Positions 1 to 9,778 of a stretch of DNA of 64,000 nt are shown one piece after another. Location: the NCBI RefSeq assembly GCF_001517405.1, contig NZ_LN907827.1, forward strand, positions 572,616-636,615, read 5' to 3'. Source of the stretch: Duffyella gerundensis. Lineage in GTDB: Bacteria > Pseudomonadota > Gammaproteobacteria > Enterobacterales > Enterobacteriaceae. The notes beneath the pieces were generated by a model, which was given only the letters and a program-made list of their open reading frames with translations, made no database searches and was not told the DNA's origin. Position 1 is the stretch's first letter. Every line of letters starts with the position of its first letter. The translations under genes were made by a program, and so were the position numbers.

Positions 1-135
1 ACAATGCGAAACGGCTCAAAACGAGACGTTCCCTGTATCGTCAATTCAGCAGCTGATGAACATTTTCACAAGAAAGACCTTGCTCTCGATAGTTCTCGTT
101 TGGCAAATAGAGCACCACAACAGAGAACTGTCATT

Positions 136-207
136 CCAAAACTCCAAAACTCCAAAACTCCAAAACTCCAAAACTCCAAAACTCCAAAACTCCAAAACTC
201 CAAAACC
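136..207. repeat. Tandem array of an 8-base unit (CCAAAACT)
   Basis: Eight perfect head-to-tail copies of CCAAAACT run from 136 to 199, followed by a ninth copy with one changed base at 200-207. The unit length is not a multiple of three, so it would shift frame if coding; the open frames across it are simple peptide repeats and are not believable genes. The array ends about 20 bases before a TATAAT sequence at 229-234 that probably serves mug. Arrays of this kind can change copy number by slipped-strand mispairing. Bases 1-135 hold no feature I can identify. Confidence 0.9.
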
Positions 208-228
208 CCAACATTCCAAACCACCCGC

Positions 229-234
229 TATAAT
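229..234 (+). promoter_or_regulatory. Probable -10 element for mug
   Basis: A perfect TATAAT lies 50 bases upstream of the mug start. No good -35 hexamer sits 16-18 bases before it; that position falls at the degenerate end of the 8-base tandem array. The promoter call rests on the -10 alone. Confidence 0.4.
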
Positions 235-284
235 TCCCTGCTCATGCCGCTCAGCGGCGCACGTTAATACACAGACCGGACGTT

Positions 285-803
285 ATGGATCAGCATCACA
301 TCACCGACATTATTGAACCCAATCTACGCGTGCTGTTTTGCGGCATCAATCCTGGCAGTTCTTCGGCGCATACCGGGTTTCATTTTGCTTATGGCGGTAA
401 TCGTTTCTGGAAGGTGATTTATCAGGCGGGTTTTACACACGAGCAACTGAGGCCGGAAGAGGAGATGCGGCTGCTGGAAACCGGCTGTGGCATCACTATG
501 CTGGTTGAGCGGCCAACGGTGCAGGCCAGTGAGCTGGCAACGGCCGAGTTGCGCGAAGGTGGAGAGAAGCTGATGGAGAAAATCGCGCTTTATCAGCCCG
601 CGGCGCTGGCGATCCTCGGTAAGGAGGCGTTCAGAAAGGCGTTTCGGCAAAGCAAAGTGGAGTGGGGCAGGCAGGCGATAACTATCGGTCGCACTGAAGT
701 ATGGGTATTGCCCAATCCCAGCGGCTTAAACCGAGCTTCGCTGGATGAGCTGGTCAGCGCCTACGGTGAATTGCATCAGGCGCTGCCTGAATGGCAGGCA
801 TAA
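285..803 (+). CDS. mug: G/U mismatch-specific DNA glycosylase Mug
   Basis: This 172-residue protein removes uracil and ethenocytosine opposite guanine in double-stranded DNA, starting base excision repair. The family signature GINPG lies near residues 20-24 and its Asn is the expected active-site residue. The second conserved loop, NPSGLNR, lies near the C-terminus. Length matches the E. coli enzyme (about 168). The N-terminus is a few residues longer than in E. coli ([10 protein letters not shown] before the conserved core), so an internal start cannot be excluded. The gene is convergent with rpoD, and the two share a terminator hairpin. A short tandem array lies just upstream of its probable promoter. 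Confidence 0.93.
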   Translation: MDQHHITDIIEPNLRVLFCGINPGSSSAHTGFHFAYGGNRFWKVIYQAGFTHEQLRPEEEMRLLETGCGITMLVERPTVQASELATAELREGGEKLMEKIALYQPAALAILGKEAFRKAFRQSKVEWGRQAITIGRTEVWVLPNPSGLNRASLDELVSAYGELHQALPEWQA

Positions 804-829
804 AAAACCCCGCGTTAGCGGGGTTTTTA
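803..829. terminator. Bidirectional intrinsic terminator between mug and rpoD
   Basis: A perfect stem (AAACCCCGC / GCGGGGTTT around a short loop) with A-tract on the left and T-tract on the right lies in the short gap between two convergent genes. It can end transcription from both sides. Confidence 0.85.
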
Positions 830-848
830 TATTAATCAGCCGGGCCGA

Positions 849-2690
849 TTAATCATCAAGGAAGCTACGCAGCACTTCGGAGCGGCTTGGATGGCGCAGC
901 TTACGCAGCGCTTTTGCTTCGATCTGACGGATACGCTCACGCGTTACGTCAAACTGCTTGCCCACTTCTTCCAGCGTATGGTCGGTGTTCATATCGATAC
1001 CGAAGCGCATACGCAGCACTTTTGCTTCGCGAGCGGTAAGGCCAGCGAGCACATCGTGGGTAGCGGAGCGCAGGCTCTCTGACGTTGCAGAATCCAATGG
1101 CAGTTCCAGCGTGGTATCTTCGATAAAATCACCCAGATGTGAATCTTCATCATCACCAATCGGCGTCTCCATAGAGATCGGCTCTTTAGCGATTTTCAGC
1201 ACCTTACGGATCTTATCTTCCGGCATCAGCATACGTTCAGCCAGCTCTTCCGGCGTCGGCTCGCGGCCCATCTCCTGCAACATCTGGCGCGAAATACGGT
1301 TGAGTTTGTTAATTGTCTCAATCATATGTACCGGAATACGGATGGTACGCGCCTGGTCAGCGATAGAGCGGGTAATCGCCTGACGGATCCACCAGGTTGC
1401 ATAGGTCGAGAACTTGTAACCACGGCGGTATTCAAACTTATCTACCGCTTTCATCAGGCCGATGTTGCCTTCCTGAATCAGATCAAGGAACTGCAAGCCA
1501 CGGTTGGTGTATTTCTTAGCAATCGAAATAACCAGACGCAAGTTCGCTTCAACCATCTCTTTCTTCGCGCGGCGGGCTTTCGCTTCGCCAATCGACATGC
1601 GACGGTTGATATCCTTAACCTGCTCGATGGTCAGCCCGGTCTCTTCTTCAATCTGCAGCAGTTTTTGCAGGCTGCGCTGTACGTCGTCTGCCACTTCAAG
1701 CAGTTTTTCTGACCATGGCTTGTTCATCGCCAGAGCAGCTTTGAACCAGGTCTCGCTGGTTTCATTGCCGGTAAACAGCGTAATGAAGTTTTTCTTTGGC
1801 ATTTTGCACTGCTCAACGCAGAGCTTGAGAATGATACGCTCCTGGGTACGCACGCGATCCATCATGGTACGCATGCTGTTAACCAGGTAATCAAACTGCT
1901 TTGGAACCAGACGGAACTGCTTGAACACGTCAGATAAGTTCTGGATCTCAGCGACGGCATCAGCATGGCTGCGGCCTTTTGCTTTGATCACTTTACGCGT
2001 TACTTCGTACTGCGTACGCAGGTCGACGAATTTCTCACGAGCCAGCTCAGGATCGATGCTGTTATCATCATCAGAGCTGTCGTCATCTTCTTCATCTTCC
2101 TCTTCGTTTTCGTTACGTTCTGCTTCAGAAAGCTCAGAACCAACGTGCGTCGCGGTAGGGGCAATATCTTCTTCTGCATTCGGATCGACGAAACCGGTGA
2201 TCAGATCGGAAAGGCGAGATTCGCCTGCTTCCACACGATCGTACTGCTCCAGCAGGTAGGTAATCGCTTCAGGATATTCAGCAACAGAACATTGAACCTG
2301 GTTAATACCGTCTTCAATACGCTTGGCGATGTCGATTTCGCCCTCACGTGTTAACAGTTCAACGGTACCCATTTCACGCATGTACATGCGCACCGGATCG
2401 GTTGTACGACCAATCTCAGATTCAACGCTGGATAAAACCTGGGCTGCAGCTTCCGCGGCATCTTCGTCAGTATCGGAGCTATTTTCATTTAGCATCAGAT
2501 CGTCGGCATCCGGTGCTTCTTCAACCACCTGAATGCCCATGTCGTTAATCATCTGGATGATGTCTTCGATCTGATCGGAGTCGACGATATCTTCCGGCAG
2601 ATGGTCATTGACCTCAGCATAGGTCAGATAGCCTTGCTCCTTACCACGGGTGACAAGTAGCTTAAGCTGTGACTGCGGGTTTTGCTCCAT
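849..2690 (-). CDS. rpoD: RNA polymerase primary sigma factor RpoD (sigma 70)
   Basis: The 613-residue housekeeping sigma factor directs RNA polymerase to most promoters. Its length equals that of E. coli sigma 70. Domains in order are acidic region 1.1 (about 1-80), region 1.2 with [12 protein letters not shown] (about 96-110), the acidic non-conserved insert (a run of E and D near 190-215), regions 2.1-2.4 including the -10 reading helix [20 protein letters not shown] (about 433-452), region 3, and region 4.2 with the -35 reading motif [20 protein letters not shown] (about 582-601). It is the last gene of the rpsU-dnaG-rpoD operon; a 260-base gap separates it from dnaG, in which I saw no clear signal. 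Confidence 0.98.
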   Translation of the reverse strand: MEQNPQSQLKLLVTRGKEQGYLTYAEVNDHLPEDIVDSDQIEDIIQMINDMGIQVVEEAPDADDLMLNENSSDTDEDAAEAAAQVLSSVESEIGRTTDPVRMYMREMGTVELLTREGEIDIAKRIEDGINQVQCSVAEYPEAITYLLEQYDRVEAGESRLSDLITGFVDPNAEEDIAPTATHVGSELSEAERNENEEEDEEDDDSSDDDNSIDPELAREKFVDLRTQYEVTRKVIKAKGRSHADAVAEIQNLSDVFKQFRLVPKQFDYLVNSMRTMMDRVRTQERIILKLCVEQCKMPKKNFITLFTGNETSETWFKAALAMNKPWSEKLLEVADDVQRSLQKLLQIEEETGLTIEQVKDINRRMSIGEAKARRAKKEMVEANLRLVISIAKKYTNRGLQFLDLIQEGNIGLMKAVDKFEYRRGYKFSTYATWWIRQAITRSIADQARTIRIPVHMIETINKLNRISRQMLQEMGREPTPEELAERMLMPEDKIRKVLKIAKEPISMETPIGDDEDSHLGDFIEDTTLELPLDSATSESLRSATHDVLAGLTAREAKVLRMRFGIDMNTDHTLEEVGKQFDVTRERIRQIEAKALRKLRHPSRSEVLRSFLDD

Positions 2691-2950
2691 AAGACGGTAT
2701 CCACACTTCTGTTAATTTGATTGGTGTCGGGTCAGCTAGGTCAGCCGACAATAACAGTTGAAAGCTTTTTGCTTATTGCCGCTGCTTTCGTTGCGGCTGC
2801 AGGGCCACGCCCTTTTTTAAATCGGCACTTAAGCCGCTTGGTGTTCGGTATTTGAGGCGATGTTACTTGCCATTTTCATGCCAGCGGCGGTGATAGCGAT
2901 GCCGCACAGATTTCTACTGCTAGCTGTGTTAATTACAACTACTGGCAATA

Positions 2951-4696
2951 CTACTTCTTAGCGAGTGCCTGATTGAGAGACCATAATTCGCGACGCTCTT
3001 CGGCATTCAGGCCGTGCGTGCGGTCTCGTGCAATCAGCTCTTCCTGACGCTGTTCCAGGGCGGAATCATACATTTTGGCGAGAGAATCCTGAAATACAGC
3101 CTCAGCTTCTTCATCCACTATCATATGGTTCCACGTGGCCAGAGTTTCAAGCGTCTGGCTAAAATTTGTTCCGCGATACAGCTCCAGCAGCTGGCCGGTA
3201 GTCAATCCCGGATGCGCGTTACAGGTATCCACTAATTCAATAAAAAGTGGTAAACCCGGCATGGTTGACTGCGCCAGACCTTGTAACGATGGCACAACTG
3301 CCGCGAGGCTCGGGTTTTGCACCAGCAATCCCACCAGAATGCGCATGGTGGTCAGCTTAAACTGCGGTGCGGGCTTCTGCACCGCGCCTTCTGCCAGTTT
3401 TGGCATCAGCTTATCGAGCTGGCTGTCGTCGAGAATACCCAGTTTCTTACCCAGTTCCTGACGCAAATAAATACGCAGCGTTTCGCCAGGGATCTGATTA
3501 AGCAGCGGCAACGCCAGCGTGCTTAAACGTGCCCGACCATCGCGGGAACTGAGATCGACCTGCGGCAACAGCGAGTCAAACAGAAACGTGGAAAGGGGCA
3601 TCGCATGCTCCATTCTCGCTTCAAACGCCGCTTTGCCTTCCTTACGAATCAGCGTATCGGGATCTTCACCGTCAGGCAGAAACATAAAGCGTAGCTGACG
3701 ACCGTCATTCATGTAAGGTAATGCGGTCTCTAATGCTCGCCAGGCAGCTTCGCGACCGGCGCGATCGCCGTCATAACAGCAAATAACCTGGTTCGTGGCG
3801 CGAAAAAGTAGCTGGATGTGGTCGGCGGTGGTCGAGGTACCCAACGACGCTACGGCGTAATCAACGCCAAACTGCGCCAGCGCCACCACATCCATATAAC
3901 CTTCCACAACCAACAGTTTTGCAGGTTCTGGATGGTTCTTTTGCGCTTCGTACATGCCGTAAAGCTGACGGCCTTTATGGAAAATATCGGTTTCAGGTGA
4001 GTTTAAATATTTGGGAACGGCGTCACCTAAAACACGACCACCAAACCCAATAACTCTGCCGCGTTTATCACGAATCGGGAACATCACGCGTTCACGGAAG
4101 CGATCGTAACTGCGGCCCTGATCATTGGTAACTAACATGCCCGCATCGATAAGCGACTGACGATCTTCTTTATTCCGTGCAAATTGCTTGAGCGCGTTAT
4201 CCCAACCGGGCGGGGCAAAGCCAATGGCAAAATGCTTGATGACTTCATCGCTGAGGCCACGCTGCGCGAGATACTCGCGTGCCGGAACCGCGGCGCTTTC
4301 AGTTAATGCGCGCTGATAGAAAGTGCTTAATCCTTCCATCAACTGATAGAGACTTTGACGCTGATGACGTTCCAGCTGAGTTGGGCCATTTCCCGCTTCG
4401 TACGGCACTTCCAGCCCATACAGCGTGGCTAACTCTTCGATGCTTTCCACAAACTCAAGACGATCGAAATTCATCAGAAAATCGATAGCATTGCCATGGG
4501 CACCGCAGCCGAAACAGTGGTAGAACTGCTTTTCACCGTTAACGGTAAAAGAGGGCGTTTTTTCGTTATGGAATGGACAACACGCGTTGTAATTTTTACC
4601 CTGCTTTTTTAGCTTCACGCGGGCATCGATCAGATCGACGATATCAGCGCGCGCCAGCAAGTCATTGATAAAAATGCGTGGAATTCGTCCTGCCAT
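2951..4696 (-). CDS. dnaG: DNA primase DnaG
   Basis: This 581-residue primase makes the RNA primers for replication at the fork. The zinc-binding domain shows C40, H43, C61 and C64. The TOPRIM catalytic core includes EGYMDVVAL and, further on, DGDRAG, whose acidic residues bind metal. The C-terminal part is the DnaB helicase-binding domain. The start was set at MAGRIPR, three codons inside the longest frame, because this matches the conserved N-terminus of the family. It is the middle gene of the macromolecular synthesis operon and is separated from rpsU by a hairpin that probably reduces read-through. Confidence 0.97.
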   Translation of the reverse strand: MAGRIPRIFINDLLARADIVDLIDARVKLKKQGKNYNACCPFHNEKTPSFTVNGEKQFYHCFGCGAHGNAIDFLMNFDRLEFVESIEELATLYGLEVPYEAGNGPTQLERHQRQSLYQLMEGLSTFYQRALTESAAVPAREYLAQRGLSDEVIKHFAIGFAPPGWDNALKQFARNKEDRQSLIDAGMLVTNDQGRSYDRFRERVMFPIRDKRGRVIGFGGRVLGDAVPKYLNSPETDIFHKGRQLYGMYEAQKNHPEPAKLLVVEGYMDVVALAQFGVDYAVASLGTSTTADHIQLLFRATNQVICCYDGDRAGREAAWRALETALPYMNDGRQLRFMFLPDGEDPDTLIRKEGKAAFEARMEHAMPLSTFLFDSLLPQVDLSSRDGRARLSTLALPLLNQIPGETLRIYLRQELGKKLGILDDSQLDKLMPKLAEGAVQKPAPQFKLTTMRILVGLLVQNPSLAAVVPSLQGLAQSTMPGLPLFIELVDTCNAHPGLTTGQLLELYRGTNFSQTLETLATWNHMIVDEEAEAVFQDSLAKMYDSALEQRQEELIARDRTHGLNAEERRELWSLNQALAKK

Positions 4697-4728
4697 AAGC
4701 CCCAAATATTTAGCTCTTAAACGACAAC

Positions 4729-4761
4729 AAGCCGCGCTTCCTTTCGGAAAGCACGGCCTCT
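4729..4761 (-). terminator. Partial terminator between rpsU and dnaG
   Basis: On the minus strand a GC-rich imperfect stem closed by a GAAA tetraloop (GCTTTCC-GAAA-GGAAGC core) precedes a T-rich stretch. E. coli has a terminator at the same place (T1) that lowers dnaG expression relative to rpsU. The role here is inferred from position and structure. Confidence 0.65.
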
Positions 4762-4820
4762 AACTTGACTCTGTCTGCGTGAATAACGCGATGGAGGCTG
4801 AGACGCCTCCGATACGACTT

Positions 4821-5093
<273 letters not shown>

Positions 5094-5202
5094 TCAAAAT
5101 GGTGCGGAATTTTACTCCAACACAGGCTGCGTTGTAAAGCGCCATGAACAATAAGAAACCAACAGCGGCGGCTGCACGATGGCAACCCTTGATATGGCGG
5201 AG

Positions 5203-5215
5203 GATCATACAGTAA
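5203..5215 (-). promoter_or_regulatory. Candidate extended -10 promoter for the rpsU operon
   Basis: On the minus strand the gap contains CTGTATGATCC, a TATGAT hexamer preceded by TG. No convincing -35 is present, as is common for extended -10 promoters. The TACTGTATGA stretch resembles half of a LexA site, but the second half is absent. The LexA regulation known for this operon in E. coli therefore cannot be claimed from this sequence. Confidence 0.35.
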
Positions 5216-5304
5216 AACGTGAACGATTTCCGTGTGGTTTTTGCATCGCTGCGGCTTTTTTCAGGTGCGCGGCGGAAATCTTGATCGGGGCGCTAAGCGG
5301 CCTG

Positions 5305-5313
5305 TGCTACACT
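5305..5313 (+). promoter_or_regulatory. Candidate extended -10 promoter for tsaD
   Basis: TGCTACACT is an extended -10 (TGn plus TACACT) 27 bases upstream of the tsaD start. The TTGATC at 5281 is 21 bases away, too far to be a standard -35. Confidence 0.4.
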
Positions 5314-5339
5314 GCGCGCCGCAAGAGTGAGGTGAAATC

Positions 5340-6353
5340 ATGCGTATTTTAGGTATAGAAACATCCTGCGATGAAACCGGCATCGCAATTTACGATGATG
5401 CTGCGGGACTGCTCGCAAATCAACTTTATAGTCAGGTAAAACTGCATGCCGATTATGGCGGCGTAGTGCCTGAACTCGCCTCGCGGGATCACGTGCGCAA
5501 AACCGTGCCGCTGATTCAGGCCGCAATGAAAGAGGCACATTGCCAGCCACAGGATATCGATGCGGTGGCCTATACCGCCGGGCCTGGATTGGTCGGCGCG
5601 CTGTTGGTCGGCGCTACTGTTGGACGTGCGCTGGCGTTTGCCTGGCAGGTGCCAGCGGTGCCTGTGCATCATATGGAAGGGCATTTACTGGCGCCAATGC
5701 TGGAAGATAACCCGCCTGATTTCCCGTTTGTGGCGCTGTTGGTTTCTGGCGGCCATACGCAGCTGATTAGCGTCACCGGCATTGGCGAATACAGCCTGCT
5801 GGGTGAATCGATTGATGATGCCGCCGGTGAAGCCTTTGATAAAACGGCCAAGTTGTTAGGGCTCGATTATCCGGGCGGCCCGCTGCTGGCTAAAATGGCG
5901 CAGCAGGGCACGGCGGGGCGCTTTACCTTCCCGCGTCCGATGACCGACCGTCCGGGGCTGGATTTTAGCTTTTCCGGACTGAAAACCTTTGCGGCGAACA
6001 CGATTCGCGGCAATGCAGCGGATACGCAGACGCACGCCGATATCGCCCGCGCCTTTGAAGATGCGGTGGTGGATACGCTGGCGATCAAATGTAAACGTGC
6101 GCTGGAGCAAACCGGCTTTTCACGGCTGGTTATTGCGGGCGGCGTGAGCGCTAACCGCACGTTGCGCGCGCGTATGGAAGAGGTCATGCAGGCACGCGGT
6201 GGTGAAGTCTTCTATGCGCGCCCGGAATTCTGTACCGATAACGGCGCGATGATCGCGTATGCAGGTATGGTCAGATTGAAAGGGGGAACGCGCGGTGAAC
6301 TGAGCGTAAGCGTTCGACCTCGCTGGCCGCTGGCAGAGCTGCCAGCAATTTGA
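5340..6353 (+). CDS. tsaD: tRNA N6-threonylcarbamoyladenosine transferase TsaD
   Basis: This 337-residue catalytic subunit makes the t6A modification at position 37 of ANN-decoding tRNAs, with TsaB and TsaE. The metal-binding motif HMEGH is present, with H111 and H115 as ligands, and the N-terminal [14 protein letters not shown] is the family hallmark. The length is exactly that of E. coli TsaD (formerly YgjD or Gcp). It is divergent from rpsU as in E. coli and convergent with plsY, with a hairpin between the two. Confidence 0.97.
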   Translation: MRILGIETSCDETGIAIYDDAAGLLANQLYSQVKLHADYGGVVPELASRDHVRKTVPLIQAAMKEAHCQPQDIDAVAYTAGPGLVGALLVGATVGRALAFAWQVPAVPVHHMEGHLLAPMLEDNPPDFPFVALLVSGGHTQLISVTGIGEYSLLGESIDDAAGEAFDKTAKLLGLDYPGGPLLAKMAQQGTAGRFTFPRPMTDRPGLDFSFSGLKTFAANTIRGNAADTQTHADIARAFEDAVVDTLAIKCKRALEQTGFSRLVIAGGVSANRTLRARMEEVMQARGGEVFYARPEFCTDNGAMIAYAGMVRLKGGTRGELSVSVRPRWPLAELPAI

Positions 6354-6357
6354 TGAC

Positions 6358-6382
6358 AGGCGGCGTAAGCCGCCTTTATTTT
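6358..6382. terminator. Hairpin terminator between tsaD and plsY
   Basis: AGGCGGCGTAAGCCGCCT forms a perfect stem, followed on the plus strand by a T-rich stretch. It ends tsaD transcription and overlaps the extreme 3' end of plsY. Confidence 0.7.
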
Positions 6383-6972
6383 GTCTTCTTCTTCCAGATC
6401 TTCCCTTCTTGCCCCCGCCACAACCGCTGAATATTGTCGTGATGCCTGAGCAAAATCAGGCACGAGAGCATGGAAACCGGAAAGGTAAACTGCGGCTTAA
6501 ACCACCAGACATAAAACGGGGCGATCAGCGCACTGACGATGGCACCCAAAGAAGAGTAACCGCTCAGCAGCACGGTCAATATCCAGGTACCTGCCATCAG
6601 ACCCGTTAAGTCCCAGCCAATGGGTGCGATGGCACCTAACGCTGTCGCAACGCCTTTGCCGCCACGAAAATGAAAAAACAGCGGATAGATGTGACCAAGG
6701 CAGGCCGCAATGGCGGTCAATCCCAGATAAACCGGGGTCACGCCAAGGCTCCAGGCGAGCCAGACTGGTAGCATGCCTTTCAGCACGTCAAACACCAGCA
6801 CCGTAACCGCTGCCGCTTTGCCGCCCACGCGCAATACGTTGGTTGCACCAGGATTACCGGATCCATTGAGACGCGGATCGGGCAGCCCAGCCAGTTTGCA
6901 TACCAGGATCGCACTGGAGATGGAGCCGCAAAGATACGCGAAAATAATCATACCAAGCGCGATTGCACTCAT
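6376..6972 (-). CDS. plsY: Acyl-phosphate:glycerol-3-phosphate acyltransferase PlsY
   Basis: This 198-residue inner-membrane enzyme moves an acyl group from acyl phosphate to glycerol 3-phosphate, the first step of phospholipid synthesis. The motifs [11 protein letters not shown] and FRGGKGVAT are the conserved substrate-binding loops. About five hydrophobic segments are visible. The start was placed at MSAIALGMI, 30 codons inside the longest open frame, because this gives the conserved membrane N-terminus. It is divergent from folB. Confidence 0.95.
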   Translation of the reverse strand: MSAIALGMIIFAYLCGSISSAILVCKLAGLPDPRLNGSGNPGATNVLRVGGKAAAVTVLVFDVLKGMLPVWLAWSLGVTPVYLGLTAIAACLGHIYPLFFHFRGGKGVATALGAIAPIGWDLTGLMAGTWILTVLLSGYSSLGAIVSALIAPFYVWWFKPQFTFPVSMLSCLILLRHHDNIQRLWRGQEGKIWKKKTK

Positions 6973-7079
6973 AAAACCGTTCCGTTCAGTAGGGGTCGTT
7001 TTGTTTACAGCATCTGTGGATAATACGCATATTCTGTCGGAAGTGATATCCGGCGAGGGCAAAAACAGAGAGCCGTATC

Positions 7080-7439
7080 ATGGATATTGTATTTATAGAA
7101 CAGCTGACGGTTTACACCACCATTGGCGTTTACGAATGGGAACAGAACATCCAGCAGAAGCTGGTGTTCGATGTCGAAATGGCGTGGGATAACCGTAAAG
7201 CGGCCGCCAGCGATCGGGTTGAAGATTGCCTGAGCTATGCCGATGTGGCGGAGGCGATCGTTGCGCACGTGGCAAATGGCCGTTTTGCGCTGGTTGAGCG
7301 CGTTGCCGAAGAACTTGCCACGCTGTTACAAACGCGTTTTGCTTCACCCTGGCTGCGGCTAAAAGTCAGTAAACCCGGCGCGGTCGCGCAGGCAGCAAGC
7401 GTGGGCGTGATTATTGAGCGTGGAACGAGACGGGACTAA
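7080..7439 (+). CDS. folB: Dihydroneopterin aldolase FolB
   Basis: This 119-residue enzyme of folate synthesis converts dihydroneopterin to 6-hydroxymethyldihydropterin and glycolaldehyde. The N-terminus MDIVFIEQLTVYTTIGVYEWE carries the family's T-I-G-V-Y/F-E-W-E signature, and VSKPGAV near the C-terminus holds the conserved Lys. It stands alone between the divergent plsY and the downstream uppP. The spacer to uppP (158 bases) contains several regulatory-looking elements, listed separately. Confidence 0.95.
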   Translation: MDIVFIEQLTVYTTIGVYEWEQNIQQKLVFDVEMAWDNRKAAASDRVEDCLSYADVAEAIVAHVANGRFALVERVAEELATLLQTRFASPWLRLKVSKPGAVAQAASVGVIIERGTRRD

Positions 7440-7455
7440 TCTGAAATAAATCCAA

Positions 7456-7471
7456 TGTGATTGCCATCACA
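7456..7471. promoter_or_regulatory. Near-consensus CRP (cAMP receptor protein) site
   Basis: TGTGATTGCCATCACA has both half-sites perfect (TGTGA, six bases, TCACA), with A/T flanks as in the consensus. It lies between folB and uppP, 127 bases before the uppP start. I cannot place a promoter with confidence relative to it, so the regulated gene is inferred to be uppP only by position. Confidence 0.65.
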
Positions 7472-7490
7472 ATGAAACCAAATCACAGTA

Positions 7491-7519
7491 CGGTCTGTCT
7501 TAGAGTGGTTTACAGACCG
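7491..7519. repeat. Inverted repeat upstream of uppP
   Basis: CGGTCTGT and ACAGACCG are perfect 8-base arms around a 13-base spacer. The repeat lies between a CRP-like site and a terminator-like hairpin in the uppP leader. It could be an RNA hairpin or a protein-binding site. Confidence 0.6.
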
Positions 7520-7535
7520 AACATGTACATTTCCT

Positions 7536-7565
7536 GGCGGTATCGTGCGAAACGACCGCCTTTTT
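7536..7565 (+). terminator. Terminator or attenuator hairpin before uppP
   Basis: Arms GGCGG and CCGCC, with an inner TCGT/ACGA stem around GCGAA, are followed directly by five T bases. This is a typical intrinsic terminator and lies only 32 bases before the uppP start. It may end folB transcripts or attenuate transcripts going into uppP. Confidence 0.65.
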
Positions 7566-7597
7566 AGTGAGTTGAAAACTAGGGTAGAGGACATTTG

Positions 7598-8416
7598 ATG
7601 GCAGACATTCATCAGCTTTGGGTGGCAGCAATCCTGGGCGTTGTTGAGGGATTAACCGAGTTTCTTCCGGTCTCCTCCACCGGCCATATGATTATCGTCG
7701 GCCATCTGCTGGGCTTCGAAGGCGAAAAAGCAGAAACGTTTGAGGTGGTGATTCAGCTGGGTTCCATTCTTGCCGTGGTCGTGATGTTCTGGCGGCGCCT
7801 GTTTGGGCTCATCGGCATCCATTTTGGCCAGGTGAAGCATGAAGGCACCGGAAAAGGGCATTTAACCCTGATTCACATTCTGCTCGGCATGGTACCCGCG
7901 GTCGTCATTGGCCTGGTGTTTCACGATCAGATTAAAACGTTATTTAATCCGATCAACGTGATGTATGCGCTGGTGGTCGGTGGCGTGTTGCTGCTGGTGG
8001 CGGAATTTTTCAAGCCAAAACAGCCTAAGGCCGTTGGCATTGATGATATTACCTATCGTCAGGCGTTTATGATCGGATGCTTCCAGTGTCTGGCCCTGTG
8101 GCCGGGCTTCTCCCGTTCAGGTGCCACCATTTCTGGCGGTATGCTGATGGGCGTCAGCCGTTATGCAGCATCAGAATTTTCGTTCATTCTGGCGGTGCCA
8201 ATGATGATGGGCGCGACGGTACTGGATCTCTACAAGAGCATGGGCTTCCTGACCATGGCGGATTTCCCGATGTTTGCCGTCGGCTTCATCACGGCGTTCG
8301 TGGTGGCGATGATCGCAATTAAAATCTTCCTTGAGCTGATCAAACGCATCTCTTTTGTGTCGTTCGCTATCTATCGCTTTATCGTGGCGGCCGCGGTGTA
8401 TATGGTCTTCATGTAA
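7598..8416 (+). CDS. uppP: Undecaprenyl-diphosphate phosphatase UppP (BacA)
   Basis: This 272-residue polytopic membrane phosphatase converts undecaprenyl diphosphate to the monophosphate lipid carrier for peptidoglycan and O-antigen units; extra copies give bacitracin resistance. The two signature loops are present: [14 protein letters not shown] (residues 17-30, with E17, E21 and H30) and [10 protein letters not shown] in the second half. The start was set at the ATG at 7598 after an AGAGG ribosome site; a TTG just before it opens the longest frame. It is convergent with cca, and a hairpin overlaps the end of cca. Confidence 0.96.
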   Translation: MADIHQLWVAAILGVVEGLTEFLPVSSTGHMIIVGHLLGFEGEKAETFEVVIQLGSILAVVVMFWRRLFGLIGIHFGQVKHEGTGKGHLTLIHILLGMVPAVVIGLVFHDQIKTLFNPINVMYALVVGGVLLLVAEFFKPKQPKAVGIDDITYRQAFMIGCFQCLALWPGFSRSGATISGGMLMGVSRYAASEFSFILAVPMMMGATVLDLYKSMGFLTMADFPMFAVGFITAFVVAMIAIKIFLELIKRISFVSFAIYRFIVAAAVYMVFM

Positions 8417-8419
8417 TGT

Positions 8420-8445
8420 TGAAGCGGCCAGTTACGCTGGCCGCT
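8420..8445. terminator. Hairpin between uppP and cca
   Basis: AGCGGCCAG and CTGGCCGCT are perfect arms with a short loop. The loop contains the cca stop codon (read on the minus strand), so the cca 3' end is built into the structure. No long T-tract follows on either side. Confidence 0.45.
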
Positions 8446-9664
8446 GATTTTCCCGCCAGCTTTCCAGCGCCGTGATACGGCGACGATACAACTCTTCTCT
8501 GACGTCCGATCCGGTAAATCCTGCTTCAACCACCTCTTTTGGCGATACCGCCTGCACCACCCCAAACGCCGTACGCAGATAATCACCTTGTGGATAGGGA
8601 TTATTCTCCAGCGTTGCGCGCCCGCGGGCATCTGCTTCGCTGGTCAGGGCAATCTGCTCAACACGCTGTGGCTTGCGCCAGGCATCAATACGATCGAACA
8701 GGCCGACCAGTGTTTCACTGCTCTGGCGCTCCACCGTGTGCACGATGTCATGGAATTCGGTGACCAGCAGGGAGAGATCGCGAACATGATTCGGCACGCG
8801 CAAACGCTGGCAAAGCTGCTCAACCACCGGCACGCCTGCCAGGCCATGACCATGATGACTCGGCCATTTCTCCGGCGGCGTCAGCGCCTTGCCGACGTCA
8901 TGGCAGAGCGTCGCAAAGCGGATATCGACCTCCGGTGAGAGCTGAGCAGCAATCGCCAGCGTCATCAACGTATGAACGCCAGTATCGATCTCCGGATGCC
9001 ATTTTGCTGGCGCCGGCACGCCAAAGAGTTTGTCGATCTCAGGGAAAAGCACGGCCAGAGCATTGCAGTCGCGCAGCACCTGGAAAAAGACCTGAGGATT
9101 GGGCGATTGCAGCGCGCTTTCCGTCTCTTTCCACACCCGTTCAGCCGTCAGATGCGCCAGTTCGCCGCTGGCTGCCATGTGCTGCATCAGCGCCATGGTT
9201 TCATCGGCAATACGGAAGTTAAGATGCGCAAAGCGTGCGGCAAAGCGTGCCACGCGCAGCACTCGCAACGGATCTTCATTAAAGGCGACAGAAACATGGC
9301 GCAGCAAGCGCTGCTGAATGTCGTGGCGACCATTAAACGGATCGATGATATTGCCGTCGCTATCCTGCGCAATGGCATTAATGGTCAGATCGCGGCGTTG
9401 TAAATCCTGCTCAAGCGTGACGTCAGGTGCGAACCAGGTGATAAAGCCGGTATAACCCTGGCCCGATTTGCGTTCGGTACGTGCCAGTGCATATTCTTCG
9501 CGGGTTTTTGGATGCAGAAACACCGGGAAATCGCGGCCAACCTGTTGATAACCGGCTGCCAGCATCGCTTCCGGCGTCGTGCCTGTCACCACCCAGTCTC
9601 TGTCTTTAATCGGTAGATTAAGCAGGCCATCGCGGACCGCACCGCCGACCAGATATGTTTTCAC
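8432..9664 (-). CDS. cca: tRNA nucleotidyltransferase Cca
   Basis: This 410-residue enzyme adds or repairs the 3' CCA end of tRNAs. The nucleotidyltransferase domain has GGAVRD (7-12) and the catalytic pair D21 and D23. The middle of the protein carries the Dxx[11 protein letters not shown] and flexible neck region. The C-terminal half has an HD domain (HDVGK), giving phosphatase and phosphodiesterase activity as in other gamma-proteobacterial enzymes. The length is normal. It is divergent from nothing nearby; ygiM lies upstream on the same strand at 115 bases. Confidence 0.96.
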   Translation of the reverse strand: MKTYLVGGAVRDGLLNLPIKDRDWVVTGTTPEAMLAAGYQQVGRDFPVFLHPKTREEYALARTERKSGQGYTGFITWFAPDVTLEQDLQRRDLTINAIAQDSDGNIIDPFNGRHDIQQRLLRHVSVAFNEDPLRVLRVARFAARFAHLNFRIADETMALMQHMAASGELAHLTAERVWKETESALQSPNPQVFFQVLRDCNALAVLFPEIDKLFGVPAPAKWHPEIDTGVHTLMTLAIAAQLSPEVDIRFATLCHDVGKALTPPEKWPSHHGHGLAGVPVVEQLCQRLRVPNHVRDLSLLVTEFHDIVHTVERQSSETLVGLFDRIDAWRKPQRVEQIALTSEADARGRATLENNPYPQGDYLRTAFGVVQAVSPKEVVEAGFTGSDVREELYRRRITALESWRENQRPA

Positions 9665-9778
9665 AGGGCTCTCCTGATAAGTCAGATAATGCCCTCATTG
9701 TTACATAAAATCACTGACATTGCGGACACGGCAAAGCAGAACATCAGATGATGCTCTGCTTCGGACAGACGAATTAAC

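Noticed and set aside
136..207. CRISPR array
   Set aside because: The 8-base units are directly adjacent with no spacers and no cas genes nearby.
4..316. Two overlapping open frames across the 8-base array, with KLQNSKTP repeats
   Set aside because: They are translations of a simple DNA repeat in two phases, without ribosome sites or family resemblance.
5203..5215. LexA box before rpsU
   Set aside because: Only one half of a LexA-like sequence is present; the second half-site does not match.
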